A stretch of DNA of 61,018 nucleotides from an uncultured beta proteobacterium (lineage in GTDB: Bacteria; Pseudomonadota; Gammaproteobacteria; Burkholderiales; Burkholderiaceae_C), in NCBI GenBank assembly GCA_903886275.1, contig CAISLN010000037.1, positions 1 through 61,018 of the forward strand. Direction: 5' to 3'. How positions within the stretch are numbered: position 1 is the stretch's first letter; the number at the start of each line of letters is the position of its first letter. Positions 51,700 to 59,964 of this stretch are shown piece after piece. The translations under genes were made by a program, and so were the position numbers. The notes under the pieces were generated by a model. The model did not search any database and was not told where the DNA came from. It worked only from the letters and a program-made list of their open reading frames with translations.

Positions 51700-54600
51700 G
51701 TGAAAATAGAAAAATTGGTTCCTGAAGATACTCTTTCTTGCAGCACCAATTGTCAAACAGACAGTCAGCCTTATTACATTCTTGCACCTGCCTATAAGCA
51801 GCAATCTGCAGGAATCCGACTGCTTCACGACCTTTGCAGTTTGTTAAATCAGTTGGGCTATGAATCTTATATAGATTCCCCGGTTACATCGGGACGATTG
51901 TGGACGCCGCAGTTGACCGAGCAGATCAAAATCTCGCATTACAAGGCGGGGAAGCACCCGATTGTCGTCTACCCCGAGGTGGTGAGTGGAACCCCCATGG
52001 GGCTTGGCCTTGCAGTGCGCTACGTGCTGAATTACCCGGGTTTACTGGGTGGCGACAAGGCCTATGTGGATGATGAGCTGATATACGCATACCATGGTTG
52101 TTTTTATCCTGCAGCCAAAAGACTGTATTTGCCAGTGATCAATCTCAAGGCGATTGAAGCAGGCGTTCGAACGGATGCGGAGCAGAGAACAGTAGTCGCT
52201 TACTACCATAATCGGTATACCCAAAGTGGCGGCGTTTTGCGTGATTTTGGGCCTGATGCTGTTGAAATCTCATCGACCCAACCCGATACCCATGAGAAAA
52301 CCCTAGCCGTCCTGAAAAGGGCAAAAATTCTATATTGCTACGAATTTTCTGGCATTATTTTCGAGGCCACCCTGTGCGGTTGTGCTGTGGTCCTGTTGCC
52401 CAATTCGGTGTGCTTGAAAAAAATTCCTGAGCCGGTGCTTGAAACCGGTCTGGAGGGTATGGCTTGGGGCGACGCGCCAGAGGAAGTGGAGCGCGCATTG
52501 AACACGGTGGGCCAAAGAATGGCACGCCACACCCAGGAGTTGGCTGGCTGGCAAACCGAATTGGATGTGTTCGTGCGCGAGACACAAGCCGGCGCACACC
52601 AATTGCCCTTTGAGAAGGCCTGGCCGACTGCCGCAGTAGACAAGCTTCCCTTCTCCGACCTCAGCGCCGAGGCGCTGGCACAACGTGCCGAGCGCAGAAA
52701 ATATGCGCGGGTGAACGAACAATACAAGCGGTGGATGGCGCATTGCAGCCTGCGTGAAATCGATGCCGATATTTATGCGGAGCACCTGTCCAAGGGCTTG
52801 CTGCCCGGCGTTTCCGTGCTGATCGACCACCGCTTGGCCCACGTCAACCAGCTTGCAGACACCTTGGATAGCCTGGCCGCTAGCCTGGGACAGCCGGTCT
52901 CGGTCACGATTGCCAGCGATGCGCCGGCCCCTCCCGGGTGGGATAGTGAAGCCGGTATCGCTTGGCTGGTCGTCGGTGCGGCAGACAGTGTGAATGCAGC
53001 CTGTGCGCAATCCATTGCGTCTGATTGGGTCTTGGTCGTCAAGTCCGGCACCCGCATTGCCCCTCAGGGTTTGGTGGAGTGGGCCTTGTCGACCTTGGAG
53101 TGGCCCGGTGCGGATTTGGTCTATGCCGATGAAGATGCGTGGATCGAAGAGGGCAAGCGCAACTACCCGAATTTCAAGCCCGACGCCAACCTGGAGTTGC
53201 TGCGCTGTACCAACTATCTAGGAAATGCCGTACTGGCACGCGTCAATAGCTGGGAACGAGCCGGGTGTCCACTGGCGGGAGCGGGTTTGTATGCCTTTGC
53301 CCTGCAGGCGACCATGGCGCGGGGCCGCTCGGCTCTGGGCCATATTGACACGGTGCTGTCGCATACGACGGGCAATCTAGACCCGCAAACGGAGAACCAG
53401 GAATACTTGGCCGTATCCGGTGTATTGACTGCGGGTGGCCTGGCAGAACGGGTTACGCCGCTGGCGCGTCTGGGCACCTGGCTGGTGGAGTACAAGGTGG
53501 ACGCATCCGCCACCGTCAGTCTGGTCATACCCACAGGTCTGCAGACCGGGTATTTGCGCAGTCTGTTTGAGTCCTTGAAGCGTTATCCCCAATCCCAATT
53601 GATGGAAATTATTCTGGTCACCGCACCGGACCAGGTTGCAGAAGTTGAATACGCGCTGAGCGATGTATTGCCGGATATTCCTTTGCATGTGCTGGAGCTG
53701 TCACAGCCAGAGTATTGCCATGGATTGGCGCTGAACACCGGCGTTGCCCAGGCCAAAGGCGACTACGTTTTGGTGTGCGATGACGACACGGAGATGCTCC
53801 ACGCCCATTGGCTGTCTGCGCTGCTTGGCATTGGCAGCCAGTCCGATGTGGGTTGCGTTGCCCCCCGCCTGATGGCGAATCGGCGTGAAGATGCGCGCGT
53901 GGTTGGCGGCCCCGTGGTGCTTGGTATCCGGGGCTCTGCTGCCCCCTACAACGGGGAAGAGGGGCGGCTCGATGAGGCCGGTGTCTACTCACGACTGCAT
54001 CTGACGCAGGACGTGGGTACGGTGGCCGGGCATTGTTTTCTTTTTGCACGTGCCCATTGGGCCGCAGTGGGCGGCTTCGATGAGACGGACTTCGGCCTGT
54101 GGTTTACGGTGCTGGATTTTTGCCTGCGCCTGTCGCAAATGGGCAAGCGCCATGTCTGGACCCCGGCCAGCAATGTGCTGCACCAAGGTGGCCGAACCGT
54201 TGCATCCCTGACGCGCAGCACGCGGGCGAAACTTCGACTCGCCGACCGTGAGCTCGATGAAAAAGATGCCCTGTTGCGCCGCTGGGCGCCGCAATTGGCC
54301 AGGGATGCCTGCTACAACCGGCATTTGTCCCTGTTGACGCCGTTTGATGTGGAGGAGCTGGTGGTGATTGACTGGCAGCCCAAGCGCCGGGAAAGGCCAC
54401 GCCTGTTGGCGGTGCCGCTGACCAGCGGAGCCGGGCAGTACCGGGTGATTGATCCCTTGAACGCCCTGCAAGACGCCAGTCTGGCGCAGACCTGTGTGGT
54501 GATTCCGCCTAAACATGGCATGCCCCGTTTCTTGCAGCCCTTGGAACTGGTGCGGGCCGCACCAGACCGGCTTATCTTGCAGCATTCGGTAGACGACGCC

Positions 54601-55392
54601 CAACTGGATTTGACTGAAAAGTACAAGTTGGCCATGCCTGCGATCGAAATCGTTCAGATGGTGGACGACTTGCTGGGCGATGTGCCGGCCAAGCATCCGA
54701 ACCGCAATTTTCAGTCGCGCGAAGGCCATCAGCGCATGATTCAGGCGCTGAAGCAGTCCGACATACTTGTGGTCACCACCGAGCCATTGATCAGGTATTA
54801 CGAAAAATACGTCAAAGACGTTCGACTGGTTCCCAACACCCTTGGTAAGTCGTGGTCTGGGTTGCGCCGGGTCCCCGCAGCCCGCGAGAAGTTGCGGGTG
54901 GGTTGGGTCGGTGCGGCGCAGCACAAGGGGGATTTGGACTTGGTGAGCGAGGTGGTAGCCCGCCTCGCCAACGAGGTGGATTGGGTGTTTATGGGAATGT
55001 GCACGGACGAGATCAAGCCACACCTCAAGGAATTCCATGGATTCGTGAGCATCGCGGACTATCCCCAAAAGATGGCCGAGCTAGACCTCGACATCGCCAT
55101 TGCGCCACTGGAGGACCATCTGTTCAATGCCTGCAAGAGCAATCTGCGGCTACTGGAATATGGAGCCATGGGTTGGCCTGTGGTGTGTTCGGACGTTTTT
55201 CCCTACCGCGCGGATGATCCACCTGTGATGCGCTGTTCCAGCGATGTCGAAGCTTGGGTGCTTGCCTTGCGCAAGCTCATCGCAGACCCGCAATTGCGCC
55301 TGAGCATGGGTGAGCAACTGCACACATGGGTGAACGAAAAATTTCTGCTCGGTGGTATGGTAAAAAAGTGGAAAAAATGCTTAATTGACTAG
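51700..55392 (+). CDS. Very large multi-module glycosyltransferase-like protein, candidate flagellin glycosyltransferase
   Basis: 1230 residues from GTG 51700 (GGGAG about 8 bases upstream). Four glycosyltransferase-like parts can be seen. Residues ~1-310 resemble a GT-B domain with C-terminal EFSGIIFEATLCGCAVVLLP (215 on). Residues ~365-600 resemble family 2 GT-A with YADEDAW at 475. Residues ~605-880 form a second GT-A with SLVIPT at 607, CDDDTEM at 693-699 and GGFDETDFG. Residues ~898-1230 are GT-B-like with LEYGAMGWPVVCSDVFPYR near 1152. No signal peptide or membrane helix, so cytoplasmic. Its place between flagellin 2 and fliS suggests O-glycosylation of flagellin before export. The first ~600 bases are more AT-rich than the rest. 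Confidence 0.75.
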   Translation: MKIEKLVPEDTLSCSTNCQTDSQPYYILAPAYKQQSAGIRLLHDLCSLLNQLGYESYIDSPVTSGRLWTPQLTEQIKISHYKAGKHPIVVYPEVVSGTPMGLGLAVRYVLNYPGLLGGDKAYVDDELIYAYHGCFYPAAKRLYLPVINLKAIEAGVRTDAEQRTVVAYYHNRYTQSGGVLRDFGPDAVEISSTQPDTHEKTLAVLKRAKILYCYEFSGIIFEATLCGCAVVLLPNSVCLKKIPEPVLETGLEGMAWGDAPEEVERALNTVGQRMARHTQELAGWQTELDVFVRETQAGAHQLPFEKAWPTAAVDKLPFSDLSAEALAQRAERRKYARVNEQYKRWMAHCSLREIDADIYAEHLSKGLLPGVSVLIDHRLAHVNQLADTLDSLAASLGQPVSVTIASDAPAPPGWDSEAGIAWLVVGAADSVNAACAQSIASDWVLVVKSGTRIAPQGLVEWALSTLEWPGADLVYADEDAWIEEGKRNYPNFKPDANLELLRCTNYLGNAVLARVNSWERAGCPLAGAGLYAFALQATMARGRSALGHIDTVLSHTTGNLDPQTENQEYLAVSGVLTAGGLAERVTPLARLGTWLVEYKVDASATVSLVIPTGLQTGYLRSLFESLKRYPQSQLMEIILVTAPDQVAEVEYALSDVLPDIPLHVLELSQPEYCHGLALNTGVAQAKGDYVLVCDDDTEMLHAHWLSALLGIGSQSDVGCVAPRLMANRREDARVVGGPVVLGIRGSAAPYNGEEGRLDEAGVYSRLHLTQDVGTVAGHCFLFARAHWAAVGGFDETDFGLWFTVLDFCLRLSQMGKRHVWTPASNVLHQGGRTVASLTRSTRAKLRLADRELDEKDALLRRWAPQLARDACYNRHLSLLTPFDVEELVVIDWQPKRRERPRLLAVPLTSGAGQYRVIDPLNALQDASLAQTCVVIPPKHGMPRFLQPLELVRAAPDRLILQHSVDDAQLDLTEKYKLAMPAIEIVQMVDDLLGDVPAKHPNRNFQSREGHQRMIQALKQSDILVVTTEPLIRYYEKYVKDVRLVPNTLGKSWSGLRRVPAAREKLRVGWVGAAQHKGDLDLVSEVVARLANEVDWVFMGMCTDEIKPHLKEFHGFVSIADYPQKMAELDLDIAIAPLEDHLFNACKSNLRLLEYGAMGWPVVCSDVFPYRADDPPVMRCSSDVEAWVLALRKLIADPQLRLSMGEQLHTWVNEKFLLGGMVKKWKKCLID

Positions 55393-55402
55393 TGGCGCGC
55401 TA

Positions 55403-55429
55403 TCAAGTTCTCTGTAGGCGGGCCGATAA
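55403..55429 (+). promoter_or_regulatory. Sigma-28 promoter of fliS-fliT
   Basis: TCAA (55403-55406, one mismatch from TAAA), a 15-base spacer and an exact GCCGATAA (55422-55429), 28 bases upstream of fliS. It begins just after the glycosyltransferase stop. Confidence 0.85.
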
Positions 55430-55456
55430 CTAAGGTACTAGCTACTCGGACTTCTT

Positions 55457-55969
55457 ATGACTACATCACAATCTCGCGCAGCTTCAGCTTATGCCTCGGT
55501 TAACCTGGAAAGTCGCGCCACCGCCTCTGGCGGAGCAGACTTGGTGATCCTGCTGCTGGAAGGAATTTTGGACCGCATCAAGCTGGCCAAGTCAGCCATG
55601 GAGCAGCGTGATATTGGGCAGAAGGTCAAGCATCTGAACAAGGCTCTGGAAATTCTCAGCGAAGGGCTGCGGGCCCATCTGGATGTGAAAGCAGGAGGCG
55701 AGATCGCCCAAAATCTGGATAGTCTGTACGCCTACTGTTCGTTGCGCCTCTTGCATGCCAATTCGCGCAATGACACGGCTGCCTTGGATGAGATTTGTAA
55801 TTTGCTCTCTCCCGTTTTGGGCGCTTGGGTGACGATTCGCAGTGGCGGCAACGGCAGTGCTGTAGCGGTGCTGGCGGATGCGAGTCGTGCGCTCAAGAGT
55901 ACTGTGTCGAGTGTGCCGCGCCTCTACGGCTCTAGTGCCTACGCCAGCCATGCCAGGATGGGAGTCTGA
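55457..55969 (+). CDS. fliS: Flagellin export chaperone FliS
   Basis: 170 residues. The helical FliS core shows SAYASVNLESRATASGGADLVILLLEGIL, then KVKHLNKALEILSEGLRAHLD, and GGEIAQNLDSLYAYCSLRLLHAN. Binds the C-terminus of flagellin to prevent early polymerisation. The ~30-residue C-terminal extension (after about 140, SSVPRLYGSSAYASHARMGV) exceeds the usual ~130-residue form. ATG 55457 lacks a clear Shine-Dalgarno. fliT follows 2 bases after the stop. Confidence 0.93.
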   Translation: MTTSQSRAASAYASVNLESRATASGGADLVILLLEGILDRIKLAKSAMEQRDIGQKVKHLNKALEILSEGLRAHLDVKAGGEIAQNLDSLYAYCSLRLLHANSRNDTAALDEICNLLSPVLGAWVTIRSGGNGSAVAVLADASRALKSTVSSVPRLYGSSAYASHARMGV

Positions 55970-55971
55970 TC

Positions 55972-56268
55972 ATGGAAAATAAGCTATTGGGCTATTACCA
56001 CGCCATTGAAGAAAGCAGCCGCATGATGCTGGAAGCGGCAAAGGCCGAAGACTGGGAGGGTGTGGTGCGCTACGAGGGCAGCTGCGCCGTGCTGATTGAG
56101 CAGTTGCGCTTTCGGGCACGCTCCGAGGCGCTGGATGCCAGCGACCGCATCGAGAAGTCCTACATCATGCAACGCATTCTGAGTAATGATGCACAGATAC
56201 GTGACCTGGCCGAGCCGTGGATGCCGCATTTTGAGCGGCAGCTAGAAGGTGCGCAGTTGCTGCACTGA
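55972..56268 (+). CDS. fliT: Flagellar chaperone FliT-like protein
   Basis: 98 residues, all-helical (LLGYYHAIEESSRMMLEAAK; LSNDAQIRDLAEPWMPHFER). FliT in enterobacteria binds FliD and restrains FlhDC. The assignment rests on size, helical heptads and position directly after fliS; FliT sequences diverge strongly. ATG 55972. Confidence 0.82.
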   Translation: MENKLLGYYHAIEESSRMMLEAAKAEDWEGVVRYEGSCAVLIEQLRFRARSEALDASDRIEKSYIMQRILSNDAQIRDLAEPWMPHFERQLEGAQLLH

Positions 56269-56283
56269 GGTAGACCGGGGAAA

Positions 56284-56301
56284 GGCGTGCTATCCCACGC
56301 C
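56284..56301 (+). repeat. Stem-loop after fliT
   Basis: GGCGTG (56284-56289), a 6-base loop and CACGCC (56296-56301) form a perfect 6-bp stem 15 bases past the fliT stop. No U-run follows, so terminator activity is uncertain. Confidence 0.4.
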
Positions 56302-56372
56302 ACTTCCAGCTTTCGTTGGGAGTATGGTTTCTTACACTCAACACCAATAGACCTTTATGGGCGGACTGTTGC

Positions 56373-57752
56373 GTGTTCTTTCGACTACTTTCACTTCTTT
56401 TGCTGAGCCTGCTGGCCGCCTGTGCGGCCAAGCCTGCATTGGAGCCGCAAAACTTTCCGGTCCCTGCGGATTGGCCTGTCTCCGCAGAGCAGGGACAGCC
56501 CAGCGTTCAGGCGCACTGGCGAGAATTTTTCCCCGACCCGCAATTGCAGTTGCTCATCAGCGCGGCTTTGGCAAACAACCGGGATTTGCGGATTGCTGCG
56601 GCGCGTGTTCAGGAGGCCAGGGCCCAATATGGGCTCGCCAAGGCCGACCGTATGCCTTCGGTGGGCTTGACGGGTTCCGGTGCGTTCGTCACCACACCGA
56701 CAGACCTGGCTTCGGCCGGTTCATCCGGCGCTACTGAGCGATACGATCTCGGTGTGTCCCTGCTGTCCTATGAAGTGGATTTTTGGGGCCGCTTGTCGGG
56801 GTTGAGCGAGGCTGCGAAATACAGTTTTCTGGCCAGTGAAGACGCCCGCAAAGCGGTGCAGTTGACCCTGGTCGCCGATGTGGCCAATGCCTATTTTTCT
56901 TATATCCAAGCTGGGGAAATCAGTGATAGCGCACGCACCACCCTGGTCTTGCGTCAGCAGTCGCTGGATCTCATTGGCAAGGGAAAGGAAATTGGTGGTG
57001 CATACGACCTAGAGGTCCAACTTTCCTCGGGCTTGTTGGAAAACGCCCGATCCACCCTGGAGGGCGCCAATCACCAAAGGAACCTGGCCATCAACCGCTT
57101 GAATTTTCTGGTGGGCAACGCGCTACCTTCCTTGCCGCAAGATGGTTCCCTGAGTGCCCAGGGCTTGGATGTGAATATCGTGCCAGGGCTACCCTCCGAC
57201 GTTTTACTGCTGCGCCCCGATGTGATGGCGGCGGAGCAAAAGCTGCGCGCAGCCCATGCCAATATTGCTGCGGCGCGCGCGGCCTTCATGCCCAAGATAC
57301 TGCTCACGGCGACGGCTGGTCTGGCCAGCCAGGGTCTGGCGGGCCTCTTTAGCGGCGCTGCCTGGGCCTTTCAGCCCGCCATTTCCTTGCCGATCTTTGA
57401 TGGGGGACGTCTGTCTTCTGGCGTCGATCTGGCCAAGGCGCGCAAGGTCATTGCCGTTGCGGAATACGAACGGACCATACAACAGGCGTTTCGCGAGGTC
57501 GCTGACCTGTTGTCTGCTCGCATCGCCCTGTCCAGGCAGCTCAGTGCGGCCATCGCCAATCGGCGCTCCCAGGGCAAACTCCTGGAGATCGCCAATGCAC
57601 GTTATGCGGTGGGCTTGGTGAGTTATCTGGATGTGTTGGATGCAAAGCGTGAGTTCGTTGCGTCGGCACAAATGATTAGCCAGGTGCGCCGGGCACAACT
57701 GGAGTCAGCGACACAGTTGTATAAGGCGCTTGGCGGCGGAGGTTCGGTGTGA
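56373..57752 (+). CDS. NodT/OprM-family outer-membrane efflux lipoprotein
   Basis: About 459 residues from GTG 56373. The signal LLSLLLLSLLAAC with lipobox LAAC predicts a lipoprotein. Two OEP repeats follow (ANNRDLRIAAARVQEARAQYGLAKADRMP... and LLLRPDVMAAEQKLRAAHANIAAARAAFMPKILL), typical of the OprM/NodT trimer channels that join RND or other tripartite pumps. No periplasmic adaptor or inner-membrane pump gene is next to it, so its partner is elsewhere. The frame opens from a TTG at 56316, giving 19 more residues that would spoil the signal peptide, so the GTG is preferred. Confidence 0.87.
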   Translation: MFFRLLSLLLLSLLAACAAKPALEPQNFPVPADWPVSAEQGQPSVQAHWREFFPDPQLQLLISAALANNRDLRIAAARVQEARAQYGLAKADRMPSVGLTGSGAFVTTPTDLASAGSSGATERYDLGVSLLSYEVDFWGRLSGLSEAAKYSFLASEDARKAVQLTLVADVANAYFSYIQAGEISDSARTTLVLRQQSLDLIGKGKEIGGAYDLEVQLSSGLLENARSTLEGANHQRNLAINRLNFLVGNALPSLPQDGSLSAQGLDVNIVPGLPSDVLLLRPDVMAAEQKLRAAHANIAAARAAFMPKILLTATAGLASQGLAGLFSGAAWAFQPAISLPIFDGGRLSSGVDLAKARKVIAVAEYERTIQQAFREVADLLSARIALSRQLSAAIANRRSQGKLLEIANARYAVGLVSYLDVLDAKREFVASAQMISQVRRAQLESATQLYKALGGGGSV

Positions 57753-57774
57753 TGCTCCAGGCAATGCCTTTGTC

Positions 57775-59661
57775 ATGGGCATGTGGGGACGCAGCATGGC
57801 GGTAAAGGGATCGGGCAGTCCCAAAAGTGCCTTTGCAGAGGCGCTGAAGTTGGCGCACATCGGGTCCAGAGAGGCCCAATATGAAGTAGGGCTTATGTTC
57901 GCCAATGGCGTAGGCACAGAACAAAGTCTGGAAAAGGCCATGGAGTGGGTTGGCAAAGCGGCACAGCGCGGCCTGCCCTCTGCCCAGTACCTGTTGGCTA
58001 CCCGTTATGCGAGCGGGATTGCGGTGACCCAGGACACGCGTGCGGCACTCTGGTGGTACCAAAATGCCGCCGAACAGGGGCATCTGAAGGCTCAGTACAA
58101 GTTGGGTAAATTGCTGGTCCAACCCCAGGTTGAGGCCGGATTGGCGGCCATCCGCAGCGCAGCAGGACAAGGATTGGCCGAGGCCCAATATGCGTTGGGC
58201 CAAGCATTGGACAAAGGGAGTGCAGGTGCCAGGAACCCCGAGCAGGCCTTTGATTGGTACCAGCGCGCTGCGGTGCAGGGCCTGGCGCAAGCGCAATGCG
58301 CTTTGGGCGATTGCTACGCGCAAGGGCAGGGTGTCGCAATCGACATGGATGAGTCCCTTGTCTGGTACCGCAAAGCGGCCCAGCAGCATTTTGCCAAAGC
58401 CCAGTTGGCACTGGAATACCTGTCTCCCACTGACCTACGCAAGGGCAGGGGGCGCAAAAAGGCTTCGGCTGCGGAGCGGCGCCAGGAGGCGGATCGTTGG
58501 GTACGCGTTGCAGACGCGGCGGACGCCGACGCCAAATACTGTGTCGGGTTGATGTACGACCTGGCGCTTGGCGTGGAGCACGACCCGCATGTCGCGCATG
58601 CCATGTACCTGTCTGCTGCCAGAGCAGGCCATGCCAAGGCGCAGTCATCGCTGGCCGCCCTGTTGGAGCGCAGTGACCCGCAGGCCGCACGGGACTGGTA
58701 TGAAAAGGCTGCCGGCGCCGGCGATCCGGATGCCCAGCACGCCCTGGCACGAATCCTGTCAGGTGCGCAAGATGCGCAAAGCGCCCTGCGGGCCGTGTTG
58801 CTGCAATTGCAGGCGGCACAATCCGGTCACGCCGGTGCGCAACTGGCGACGGCCAAGGTCTTGGGCACTGATCGCTCTTGGTTGGGCAAAGGGCTGCTGC
58901 AGATGGCTGCGAACGGTGGCGATCCCCAGGCTCAATATGCATGGGGCTGCTGCTTGGCCGAAGGCAAAGAGGGTCAGCAAAACCGCCTGCAAGCAGCCCA
59001 GTGGTGGGAAAAAGCCGCGCTAGCCGGACAGGCCGACGCCGCCAGTGCGTTGGGAGGCGCATTGCTGACCGGGGCGGGTGTTAAGCAGGACCCTGCGGGC
59101 GCGCTGCGCTGGCTGCAAGTTGCGGCACAGGCGGGCGATGCCAAGGCCCAATGGAATCTGGGCGGGATGTACGTCAGTGGCGCAGGCGGGCTGACCCAAG
59201 ACATGGCGCAGGCCTTTGTTTGGTGCCACAAGGCTGCCGACCTGGGCTTTGCGCCGGCACAGGCCACATTGGGGGTTCTCTATGAGCGCACAGGTAAGGC
59301 CAAAGAGGCCTTGCACTGGTTGAATCTTGCTGCCGCGTCGGGCGATCCGGAGGCGCAATATAACCTCGCGTTGATGTGCCGCTCCGGCAAAGGTTCGGGA
59401 AAAGACCTTGAGTTGGGGTTTGTGTACCTCTGTCAGGCGGCTGAACAAGGCGTTGCCAGCGCGCAAACCAAGTTGGGCGTTGCCTACGGAGCGGGGGAGG
59501 GCGTGGCGGTTGATCCGATCGAGGCCCATAAATGGCTGGTGATTGCACAGCACCGGGGTGATCCCGTGGCACAGGCCAATCTGCTGTTTTCCCAATCACA
59601 GATGGACGCGATCCAAATCAAGGAAGCCATGCGCAGGGCGGAAAAGTGGCTGAAAAAGTAG
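57775..59661 (+). CDS. Large Sel1-repeat (TPR-like) protein
   Basis: About 628 residues with roughly fifteen Sel1-like repeats (for example AQYEVGLMFANGVGTEQSLEKAMEWVGKAA, AQYLLATRYASGIAVTQDTR, AQWNLGGMYVSGAGGLTQDM, AQTKLGVAYGAGEGVAVDPI). A charged spacer (KGRGRKKASAAERRQEADRW) interrupts the array near residue 240. Sel1 repeats form an alpha-solenoid for protein binding. No signal peptide, so cytoplasmic. Starts ATG 57775, 57781 and 57796 are all possible, the last having GGGGA about 7 bases upstream. Role unknown; it follows the efflux lipoprotein by 22 bases and precedes a sigma-28-driven gene. Confidence 0.85.
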   Translation: MGMWGRSMAVKGSGSPKSAFAEALKLAHIGSREAQYEVGLMFANGVGTEQSLEKAMEWVGKAAQRGLPSAQYLLATRYASGIAVTQDTRAALWWYQNAAEQGHLKAQYKLGKLLVQPQVEAGLAAIRSAAGQGLAEAQYALGQALDKGSAGARNPEQAFDWYQRAAVQGLAQAQCALGDCYAQGQGVAIDMDESLVWYRKAAQQHFAKAQLALEYLSPTDLRKGRGRKKASAAERRQEADRWVRVADAADADAKYCVGLMYDLALGVEHDPHVAHAMYLSAARAGHAKAQSSLAALLERSDPQAARDWYEKAAGAGDPDAQHALARILSGAQDAQSALRAVLLQLQAAQSGHAGAQLATAKVLGTDRSWLGKGLLQMAANGGDPQAQYAWGCCLAEGKEGQQNRLQAAQWWEKAALAGQADAASALGGALLTGAGVKQDPAGALRWLQVAAQAGDAKAQWNLGGMYVSGAGGLTQDMAQAFVWCHKAADLGFAPAQATLGVLYERTGKAKEALHWLNLAAASGDPEAQYNLALMCRSGKGSGKDLELGFVYLCQAAEQGVASAQTKLGVAYGAGEGVAVDPIEAHKWLVIAQHRGDPVAQANLLFSQSQMDAIQIKEAMRRAEKWLKK

Positions 59662-59964
59662 TGCGGGGTGCGAAAATGGAAAATGAGTCGTTGAACGCTG
59701 TCTATTCACGGCCCAGCCCCCAGCATGCACGCGTTATCTTGGTCGGGACTGCAAGCAATGTGAGGTTTCTTGCCCGGTACGCTAAAGAAATGAACGTAAG
59801 TGCCGATAAAAAGGAACGGGTTAAATCAGCCGACGCTTTTTTGATGGCGTGAGTGCTTCCGGTGTCTGTGAATTAGGCATGTGGTGGCGCACAGTATGCA
59901 CAGGGAGTGCGGACACTGTGTTCGAGACCAAATAGTTAGAGATAAGTTCTGAAGGACTTCAAAA
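59662..59964. other. 303-bp region between the Sel1 gene and the repeat gene
   Basis: Contains the sigma-28 promoter and a long untranslated leader. A short open frame (to 59852) overlaps the promoter and has no recognised similarity. A dyad CACAGT...ACTGTG lies near 59890-59920. The leader is A/T-richer than the flanking genes. Confidence 0.5.
59783..59809 (+). promoter_or_regulatory. Sigma-28 promoter of the octapeptide-repeat gene
   Basis: TAAA (59783-59786), exactly 15 bases, GCCGATAA (59802-59809): a perfect FliA consensus. Expected start near 59816 gives a leader of about 150 bases before ATG 59965. It lies after the Sel1 gene, so it serves only the repeat protein. Confidence 0.85.

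Noticed and set aside
59646..59852. Small frame of 58-68 codons after the Sel1 gene
   Set aside because: It has no recognised similarity, weak initiation signals, and a perfect sigma-28 promoter lies inside it, so this DNA is better read as the promoter region of the repeat gene.
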